The position numbers and the translations under genes are program-made. Below, in pieces: positions 58,326 to 64,000 of a DNA stretch of 64,000 nucleotides. Under the pieces are notes generated by a model. It was not told the origin of the DNA. It made no database searches and saw nothing but the letters and a program-made list of their open reading frames with translations. This stretch comes from Alphaproteobacteria bacterium. Its GTDB lineage: Bacteria; Pseudomonadota; Alphaproteobacteria; Acetobacterales; Acetobacteraceae. The DNA lies in NCBI GenBank assembly GCA_016869735.1, contig VGDL01000010.1, forward strand, positions 1-64,000, read 5' to 3'. Position 1 is the stretch's first letter, and the number at the start of each line of letters is the position of its first letter.

Positions 58326-59314
58326 TGTTCAAGCTCCGGACGAATAGCCTCGACCACAGGCGCGTAACGCCTGGTCTCGGCGGCGATGAAAGCGGCGGCG
58401 CTGGCGGGGGTGCCTAGCGCGGAAGCGGTGATGCCGGATGCGGCGAGGCTTGCGCGGAAAGTAGCATCGGCCAGGGTGGCATTGGTGGCAGCAGAAAGCC
58501 GTTCCAGGATTGGCGCAGGAAGGGCAGGGGGTGCGAAGACCGCATGCCACAACACCGCTTCAAAACCGGCAAGGCCAAGTGCTTCAGCAACGGTCGGCAC
58601 ATCGGGCGCCGCTTCCAATCGCCGTGCTGTTGCAACCGCCAACATGCGTGCGCGCCCGCCTTGGTGCAGCGGCAAGCCGCCGCCAAAAGTATTGACTGCG
58701 ATTGCCAAGGTGCCGCCCACCAAATCATTCATCGCTGGCGCTGCGCCGCGATAGGGCACATGGGTCAGCGCCACCCCGCCCGCCTGCTGCTTCAGCAACT
58801 CAGTGGCAAGGTGCATCATGGTCCCACTGCCTGGTGAGCCATAGGAAAGTGGTGGATTGGCGTTGCGCGCAACGGCGAGAAATTCGCGCAGCGTGTTGGG
58901 GCGCGATTGATGCGCCAACCAGCAAAGCGGCCCACCGCCCAATTCCGCAATCGTCGTGAAATCGCGCACCACATCGAACTGAGGCTGGCGCGTCACCAGC
59001 GGGTAAAGCGCATGGGTCGAAGCCGTGCCAAATAGGATCGTGTAACCATCAGCCCGCGCGCGCGACACTTCCAAGGAGCCAATCGCGCCACCCGCACCGC
59101 CACGATTTTCCGTCACCACCGTCTGGCCCAATTCGCGGCCCAGGCGCTCAGCATAAAGCCGAGCATAGACATCGGTCGGACCGCCGGCGGGGAAGGGGAT
59201 GATCATGCGGATCGGGCGGGAGGGATAAGCCTCCTGCGCCCGCACGCCGCCCGCGATCAGCGCCGCGCCAGCGCCAAACAGCGCGGCGCGGCGATAGATA
59301 TCAAAGCGCGGCAT
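58322..59314 (-). CDS. TctC/Bug family substrate-binding protein of the carbamoylase operon
   Basis: A 330-residue periplasmic binding protein. Signal YRRAALFGAGAALIAGGVRAQE. Family blocks are YPSRPIRMIIPFPAGGPTDVYAR and ARADGYTILFGTAST and LTHVPYRGAAPAMNDL. ATG 59314 overlaps the GlcG-like gene by 14 bases, and the stop overlaps the first carbamoylase gene by 4, which fixes it inside the operon. It is the only transport component here, so it should bind the pathway substrate, if it transports at all. Confidence 0.92.
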   Translation of the reverse strand: MPRFDIYRRAALFGAGAALIAGGVRAQEAYPSRPIRMIIPFPAGGPTDVYARLYAERLGRELGQTVVTENRGGAGGAIGSLEVSRARADGYTILFGTASTHALYPLVTRQPQFDVVRDFTTIAELGGGPLCWLAHQSRPNTLREFLAVARNANPPLSYGSPGSGTMMHLATELLKQQAGGVALTHVPYRGAAPAMNDLVGGTLAIAVNTFGGGLPLHQGGRARMLAVATARRLEAAPDVPTVAEALGLAGFEAVLWHAVFAPPALPAPILERLSAATNATLADATFRASLAASGITASALGTPASAAAFIAAETRRYAPVVEAIRPELEQ

Positions 59315-59798
59315 CACGCCAATTTTCAACCGCTGCATCGGGGTGGGAAGCAAGGCCCACGGCCTTGATGCCCTCACACGCCGCGTGTTCATCGCGGTCT
59401 GACGCATCGCCGCTGACGCCCACAGCACCAATCACGGCGCCGGCGGCATTCAGGATCAAGACGCCACCTGGCACGGGGACGAAGCTGCCATCGGAAGCGG
59501 CGGCGACGGCGGCCTGGAAGGCAATGCGTTCCTTCAGGCGATCACGCAGGATACGGCTGCCAACCCCCATGCCAAGCGCTGCATAGGCTTTGCCGCGCGC
59601 GATTTCGGCGCGCAGAATGCCCGAACCATCTTCGCGCTTTTGCACCACAACATGCCCGCCTGCATCCAGCACCACCACGGTCAGCGGCAGCATGCCCGCC
59701 GCGCGGCCCGTGGCCAGCGTGACATCTGCGATCTTATCGGCGGTCGCCAAAGGCAAATCCACCGCCAGGTGCTTCACATAATAATCTGCGGAATTCAT
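59301..59798 (-). CDS. GlcG/HbpS family protein (DUF336)
   Basis: A 165-residue cytosolic or secreted single-domain protein. VVVLDAGGHVVVQKREDGSG near residue 40 and FVPVPGGVLILNAAGAVIGAVGVSGDASDRDEHAA near 107 are the diagnostic blocks. Relatives include GlcG of the glycolate locus and the haem-binding sensor HbpS; the general function is unknown. GGGAGAAACGCG precedes ATG 59798, and no signal peptide is apparent. Such proteins often sit in catabolic operons. It overlaps tctC by 14 bases. Confidence 0.88.
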   Translation of the reverse strand: MNSADYYVKHLAVDLPLATADKIADVTLATGRAAGMLPLTVVVLDAGGHVVVQKREDGSGILRAEIARGKAYAALGMGVGSRILRDRLKERIAFQAAVAAASDGSFVPVPGGVLILNAAGAVIGAVGVSGDASDRDEHAACEGIKAVGLASHPDAAVENWRDAAL

Positions 59799-59865
59799 CG
59801 CGTTTCTCCCTGCGAAAATGGAAGGCCCTTCCATGGGCCAAGCAATACCGAGCGGCAAGCCGGGT

Positions 59866-60159
59866 TCAGAAAAACAAATCCCGGAAATCCTGCCGCGTGC
59901 CGCCAAACAGGCGCCAGGTCGCAATGGCGCCAATGCAAAGCCCGATGCCGGCGGCAATCGCCGGCACGGGATCGGGCAAGCCGCCCGCACCCGTGGCGGC
60001 GGCGTTCAACATGCCAAGCATGATGCCAACCGAACCCGCAATCATCGCCTGTACCAGTCCGGGCTTCCGCCTTGGTGGCGGCGCTGCGGGCTTGGATGGC
60101 CGCGGTGGCCGCTTGATCCAATGCCCTTCCGGGCGCTGCTTTTCCTTATTCTCCGACAT
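59866..60159 (-). CDS. small hypothetical membrane protein
   Basis: A 97-residue protein with a polar, Pro- and Lys-rich N-terminus (KEKQRPEGHWIKRPPRP, then PAAPPPRRKP) and two hydrophobic segments near residues 36-57 and 64-84, ending in FGGTRQDFRDLFF. I do not recognise a family. Its start overlaps the end of the amidohydrolase gene by 14 bases, in the same way as the other genes of this operon overlap, which supports it being real. It may be a membrane anchor or accessory subunit; no function is claimed. Confidence 0.7.
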   Translation of the reverse strand: MSENKEKQRPEGHWIKRPPRPSKPAAPPPRRKPGLVQAMIAGSVGIMLGMLNAAATGAGGLPDPVPAIAAGIGLCIGAIATWRLFGGTRQDFRDLFF

Positions 60160-61534
60160 AGGTTTCCCTGTGCTGACGCGGCACGAAGCGCCCGGCGCCG
60201 GGCTTGGCCAAAACTTGCTTGCCATCCCAAATCTGCTTGCCGCGCAGCCAGGTGGCGGCAACGCGGCCCTTCACCTTCATGCCATCATAGGGCGACCATT
60301 TGGCATCTTCCTGGTCCTGGATATCCTGTGCATCAAAGGTGAAATCGCCTTCTTCCATGACCAGCAAATCCGCATCCGCGCCCACACGCAACGCGCCCTT
60401 CTTCGGATAAAGCCCATGGAAGCGTGCCGGGCGTTCGGCGCAGTAAAGCGCCATCAGGCTGGGCGATAGGCCGCGTTGCTTGAGTAGCGTGAACATCACG
60501 GGCGCGAAGCTTTGCATCCCCGTGAGACCCGCGCCGACCGTGAAGATATCGCCGGTATAGGTCTTCCGGTCACGCGGCCAGGGCGCGTGATCGGTGGAGA
60601 CATAAGCGATCTGCCCCTTGGCAAAGGCGCCCCACATGCGTTCCACCTCATCCGCCGTGCGGAAGGGCGGGTTGCATTTGCCGAAGCCCTCAAGCCGGAT
60701 GATGTCTTCTTCCGTCATGCACAGGTATTGCAGGCAGGCTTCGCCCGATGCCTTGCCGCCCATGCGGCGGAACACCTCCGCAATCTCGAAACCGCGCGCC
60801 AGCGATGAATGGGCGATATGCACATGCGCGCCGGTCTCAAGCCCGATTTCGAAAATCTCCAGATCCGCCATGGTCTCACAGAGCGGCGGGCGGGTGCGGC
60901 AATGCCAGATGGGGGAGGTATTGCCAGCGGCCTTGGCTTCTTCGGTCAGGCGCACCACGATCTCCTGATCCTCATTATGCACGGCCACCATCAGCCCGGT
61001 CTTGGCGATTTCGCGAAAGGCCGCGACCATGGTGGGGTGGTCAATGCGCGGGAAGCGCACCGGGTCATATTCATAAGTGGAAAGCTTGAAGGAACAGGCG
61101 CCGGCTTCAGCGAGCCCGGCAATGGCATCCACACCGCCTGATTTCAGGATGGTGCCGTAAAGCGCCATATCCACATGGGATAGGCGGTTCACATATTCGA
61201 CCTTTTCCTTGAAAATGCCTGCATCCGTCACCGGGCGCGGCACATCATAGGGCATGTCAACGCAAGTCGTGACCCCGCCTGCGGCAGCGGTTTTGGAAGC
61301 GCCTTCAATCCCCGGCCAGCCGCGCGAAGATGAGGTATGCATATGCCCATCCACCAGCCCCGGCATGATCAGCTTGCTGCCGTAATCCTCGACCGATGTG
61401 GCCACCGGCGATGGTCCTTCGCCAATGCCGGCAATGATGTCGCCGCGCGTCGCGATCCAACCATTGGCCAGGATGCGATCAGGGAGCACCAAGGTGCCGC
61501 GAATGACGCGATCAAAAGGGGTGGTGGCGGGCAT
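60146..61534 (-). CDS. cyclic-amide amidohydrolase (allantoinase/dihydropyrimidinase/hydantoinase-like)
   Basis: A 462-residue metal hydrolase that opens a cyclic amide ring. Metal ligands: HxH in MPGLVDGHMHTSS near residue 60, the probable carboxylated Lys in SFKLSTYEYDP near 150, His in MVAVHNED near 183, His in AHVHIAHSS near 239, Asp in AYVSTDHAPWPRD near 313. AAAGGVTTCVDMPYD is typical of allantoinases. The exact ring substrate is not fixed by sequence. It heads the six-gene minus-strand operon and is divergent (133 bases) from the phosphonopyruvate hydrolase-like gene. Confidence 0.88.
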   Translation of the reverse strand: MPATTPFDRVIRGTLVLPDRILANGWIATRGDIIAGIGEGPSPVATSVEDYGSKLIMPGLVDGHMHTSSSRGWPGIEGASKTAAAGGVTTCVDMPYDVPRPVTDAGIFKEKVEYVNRLSHVDMALYGTILKSGGVDAIAGLAEAGACSFKLSTYEYDPVRFPRIDHPTMVAAFREIAKTGLMVAVHNEDQEIVVRLTEEAKAAGNTSPIWHCRTRPPLCETMADLEIFEIGLETGAHVHIAHSSLARGFEIAEVFRRMGGKASGEACLQYLCMTEEDIIRLEGFGKCNPPFRTADEVERMWGAFAKGQIAYVSTDHAPWPRDRKTYTGDIFTVGAGLTGMQSFAPVMFTLLKQRGLSPSLMALYCAERPARFHGLYPKKGALRVGADADLLVMEEGDFTFDAQDIQDQEDAKWSPYDGMKVKGRVAATWLRGKQIWDGKQVLAKPGAGRFVPRQHRETYVGE

Positions 61535-61667
61535 GGCTTACTCCTGCATCAAGATATTGCGGGGATTGGTCTTATTCCCCAGGGCGCAGGCGTGAACCTA
61601 ATCCAGCACGGCACGCCGGGCCAGAGCCGGGCTTGATCTGAAGGCGCGGCAGGGATGAACATCGGCC

Positions 61668-62537
61668 ATGTCAGAAAACCCCGCCGCGCGGCTTCGCGCC
61701 CGCCTTGACCCATCCCGCCCCGCGCTTGCCATGGCGGCACATAACGCGATTTCGGCGAAACTCGCCGCCGAAGCGGGTTTCGATGCCATTTGGGGCAGCG
61801 GGTTTGAGCTTTCCGCCGCCCATGCCGTGCCGGATGCCAGCATCCTATCCTGGGATACGCATCTGGCGGCGATGCGCGCCATGGTGGAAGCGCAGCCCGC
61901 CCCGGTAATTGCCGATATTGATACCGGGCAGGGCAATGCGGTGAATGTCGCCTATCTGGTGCCGCGCTATGCGGCGGCGGGTGTCGCGGCCGTGGTGATG
62001 GAAGACAAGACCTTCCCGAAAGGCAGCAGCCTGCGCCCCGGTGGGCGGCAGGAACTGGTGCCGATTGCAGAATTCCAGGGCAAGATCGAAGCCGCACGCA
62101 TCGCGGGCGGCCCGCTGGTGATCGCCCGCACGGAAGCGCTGATCGCGGGGCTGGGTCAGCATGAGGCGTTGAAGCGCGGTGCAGCCTATGCCGAAGCCGG
62201 GGCGGATGCGGTGCTGATCCATAGCAAGCAGAAAACGCCCGATGAGATTCTGGCCTTTTGCCGTGCCTGGCGGGGCCCGGTGCCGCTGGTGCTGGTGCCC
62301 ACTTCCTATCCCGAGCTTTCCTTCGCCGAAGTCGCGGCACTCGGCAAAGTGGGGCTGATCATTTGCGGCAATCACGCGATCCGCGCTGCCGTCGCCGCCA
62401 TGCGCCGCTGCTTTGCGCGCATCATCGCCGATGGCGGCATCGCTGGCGTCGAAGGCTCCATCGCCAGTGTCGCAGATATCCTTGCCCTTCAGGGGGATGG
62501 CGCGATGCGGGAGATTGAAAAGCGCTATTTGCGCTGA
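61668..62537 (+). CDS. phosphonopyruvate hydrolase-like protein (PEP mutase/isocitrate lyase superfamily)
   Basis: A 289-residue TIM-barrel enzyme. IWGSGFELSAAHAVPDA, IADIDTGQGNAVNV near residue 81, MEDKTFPKGSSLRPGGRQELV near 111 and LIAGLGQHEALKRG, VLIHSKQKTPDEILAF follow the known phosphonopyruvate hydrolase of Variovorax, which cleaves phosphonopyruvate to pyruvate and phosphate. In the gating loop the PEP mutase Asn (KTNS) and the hydrolase Thr (KDTS) correspond to Ser120 here (KGSS), which argues against mutase activity. No other phosphonate gene is visible. The 3' end overlaps the LysR gene by 13 bases on the other strand. Confidence 0.82.
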   Translation: MSENPAARLRARLDPSRPALAMAAHNAISAKLAAEAGFDAIWGSGFELSAAHAVPDASILSWDTHLAAMRAMVEAQPAPVIADIDTGQGNAVNVAYLVPRYAAAGVAAVVMEDKTFPKGSSLRPGGRQELVPIAEFQGKIEAARIAGGPLVIARTEALIAGLGQHEALKRGAAYAEAGADAVLIHSKQKTPDEILAFCRAWRGPVPLVLVPTSYPELSFAEVAALGKVGLIICGNHAIRAAVAAMRRCFARIIADGGIAGVEGSIASVADILALQGDGAMREIEKRYLR

Positions 62538-63436
62538 TCATTCCCGCCGAACTGCGCATCGGCGATTTGAAGCGCGAGGCTCGTTGCCTCATTCTCCCGC
62601 TCCGCATTCCAGGCGAGTGCGACACCAACGCCGCGAATGGGCCCCGCCAGAATCCGAAAGGCCACACCCGGCGGATTGAGCCGCGCCATGCCTTCCGAGA
62701 CCAGCGCAACACCAAGCCCTGCCGCGACGAAACCAAGCTGCGCCATGGCCGATCCCACTTCGCGCACCACACGCGGCGTGAAGCCTGCCGCATGGCAGGC
62801 GGCTGTCATCGCATCCGAATAGGCGGGGCTGATCGCGCGCGGCAGCATCAGCATCGGCGCTTCGGCCAGGGCAGATAGCGGCAAAGGATCAGGCCCGGCC
62901 AGAATCGGATGGCCTTCCGGCAAGGCGGCAGCGAGCCTGTCTTCTCCCAAGGGCCGTAGCCTGATCGGCGCGCGGTCCCGATCCGAACGGAGCAAGGCCA
63001 GATCAACCTCGCCGCGCCTTAGTGCTTCCAACGCCTCGGCCGTATCCATCTCCCTGACGCCAATCGCGGCTTCCGGGCGTGCCGCCTGCATGGCGCGCAC
63101 GATGGGCGGCAGATAATCGAATAGCGCGGAGGTGACGCAGGCAATGGAAACCGGCGCGTGATGGCCCATGCGCAATTCGCGCGCGAGGCTTTCAAGATCC
63201 GCCGCATTGCCGGCGATGCGCCGTGCGAGGGGCAGCAACGCTTCCCCCTCCCGCGTCGGGCGTGCGCCCTTGCCGCTGCGTTCCAGCAGCTTCACGCCGA
63301 GTTCCTTTTCCAGCAATTGGATTTGCGCCGTCAGTGGCGGCTGCGAAATGCCAAGCCGCGCGGCGGCGCGACCGAAATGACCTTCTTCGGCCACGGCCAG
63401 AAAATGCCCCAGGCGGCGGATCAGGCGAAAATCCAT
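62525..63436 (-). CDS. LysR family transcription regulator
   Basis: A 303-residue regulator. The N-terminal helix-turn-helix is FLAVAEEGHFGRAAARLGISQPPLTAQIQLLEKELG near residues 12-47, followed by the linker helix and the two-lobed ligand domain (HHAPVSIACVTSALFDYLPP). It is divergent from the prpD/mmgE gene (134 bases), the usual position for regulating it, and convergent with the phosphonopyruvate hydrolase-like gene. The ligand is unknown. Confidence 0.93.
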   Translation of the reverse strand: MDFRLIRRLGHFLAVAEEGHFGRAAARLGISQPPLTAQIQLLEKELGVKLLERSGKGARPTREGEALLPLARRIAGNAADLESLARELRMGHHAPVSIACVTSALFDYLPPIVRAMQAARPEAAIGVREMDTAEALEALRRGEVDLALLRSDRDRAPIRLRPLGEDRLAAALPEGHPILAGPDPLPLSALAEAPMLMLPRAISPAYSDAMTAACHAAGFTPRVVREVGSAMAQLGFVAAGLGVALVSEGMARLNPPGVAFRILAGPIRGVGVALAWNAERENEATSLALQIADAQFGGNDQRK

Positions 63437-63453
63437 GAGCGATCCAATGCGGT

Positions 63454-63468
63454 TTCGCCCATACGGAA
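63454..63468. promoter_or_regulatory. candidate LysR-type box
   Basis: TTCGCCCATACGGAA has partly dyad TTC...GAA ends and contains T-N11-A, as in LysR-type operators. It lies in the 134-base divergent region between the LysR and prpD-like starts. A single imperfect match is weak evidence. Confidence 0.3.
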
Positions 63469-63570
63469 AACCTATCAGCGCGCCACGTCAATTGGATTGG
63501 ACGATGGCGGCGGATGGGCGCAGAAGAAGCGCATCAGGCAAGCCGCCAGCAACAAAGGGAGAAGCCCCAG

Positions 63571-64000
63571 ATGAAACTCAACGCCGTAAAGGTTCACCCA
63601 TCCAAGGCGCTATTAAAGCGCGAAGACCAACTGGCCTGGAAAATGGCCGGAGTCGCCGTGGACAAGGTCGCGGTCGAAAAGCCGGTGCAGGAGATGATCA
63701 TCAACCGGATCATCGACAACGCCTCGGTCGCCATCGCCGCCATCAATCGCCGGCCGGTCGTCTCGGCGCGCGGCATGGCGCTTGGCCATGCGAAGAAGGC
63801 CGGTGGCGCGCAGGTGTTTGGCGTGAAATCCGCCACCACGGTTTCCCCCGAATGGGCGGCCTGGGCCAATGGCACTGCCGTGCGCGAATTGGATATGCAC
63901 GACACTTTCCTCGCCGCTGATTACTCCCACCCTGGCGATAATATCCCGCCGATCCTGGCGGTGGCGCAGGCCATGGGGAAATCCGGGCGTGATCTGATCC
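63571..64000 (+). CDS. prpD: MmgE/PrpD family protein, 5' part (2-methylcitrate dehydratase-like)
   Basis: Only the first 143 residues are in the window; the gene runs off the end. KLNAVKVHPSKALLKREDQLAWKMAGVA, IIDNASVAIAAINRRPV and FGVKSATTVSPEWAAWANGTAVRELDMHDTFLA, then YSHPGDNIPPILAVAQ, match the PrpD N-domain. PrpD dehydrates 2-methylcitrate in propionate catabolism; MmgE-type paralogues act on other substrates, so the specific role is open. AAAGGGAGAAG precedes ATG 63571. Probably regulated by the divergent LysR gene. Confidence 0.85.
   Translation, partial: MKLNAVKVHPSKALLKREDQLAWKMAGVAVDKVAVEKPVQEMIINRIIDNASVAIAAINRRPVVSARGMALGHAKKAGGAQVFGVKSATTVSPEWAAWANGTAVRELDMHDTFLAADYSHPGDNIPPILAVAQAMGKSGRDLI

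Overview
The window looks like chromosomal DNA of a high-GC alphaproteobacterium, most likely Acetobacteraceae (Roseomonas-like). The basis is the GC-rich codon usage, the afg1/zapE-mdh-sucCDAB-lpdA order, a GAAC-N7-GAAC SOS box upstream of recA, and many stand-alone TctC/Bug solute-binding proteins. The family name is an inference. I see no tRNA, rRNA, insertion sequence, CRISPR array, integrase or phage gene.

Layout. 1-265 is a very AT-rich non-coding edge. 266-6007 holds housekeeping and small genes: an M17 aminopeptidase, a MarR regulator, a YdcF-like protein, YqgE, a DHCW cupin, a HAD phosphatase and pyrD. 6187-10051 (minus) is an iron-type ABC importer (binding protein, fused permease, ATPase), divergent from a sugar phosphate isomerase-like gene at 10165. 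11033-11249 is a decayed VOC/extradiol dioxygenase remnant. 11327-16811 carries cfa, dnaB, alr and an MlaE/MlaF-type lipid transporter pair. 17990-25888 is a catabolic operon: a ThDP enzyme, a complete sugar-type ABC importer, a 2-hydroxyacid dehydrogenase and a crotonase. A nitronate monooxygenase gene is divergent from it and an MFS gene converges on it. 27182-31351 holds a UPF0114 protein and a TRAP transporter whose binding-protein gene converges on its two membrane genes. recA at 32596-33642 lies between two TctC genes. 33884-38624 (minus) is tctC-hyuA-hyuB, an ATP-dependent hydantoinase/oxoprolinase set.

38700-40371 is a glycosyltransferase gene broken by two frameshifts. 40475-52662 is the TCA-cycle cluster zapE-mdh-sucC-sucD-sucA-sucB-lpdA, interrupted between sucB and lpdA by two tandem tctC genes on the other strand. 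It is followed by a polysaccharide ABC exporter whose permease carries a frameshift and a nonsense codon although its ATPase is intact, then upp and a nucleotide-sugar dehydrogenase.

56358-61534 (minus) is a compact six-gene operon: a cyclic-amide amidohydrolase, a small membrane protein, a GlcG/HbpS-like protein, a TctC binding protein and two N-carbamoyl-D-amino-acid amidohydrolase-like enzymes. It would plausibly import and degrade a hydantoin- or ureide-like compound. Divergent from it is a gene closely resembling phosphonopyruvate hydrolase, then a LysR regulator and the start of a PrpD/MmgE gene that runs off the end. The least ordinary parts of the window are this region, the ThDP/ABC operon, and the decaying polysaccharide genes beside intact partners. 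I did not find a system I could defend as wholly new.
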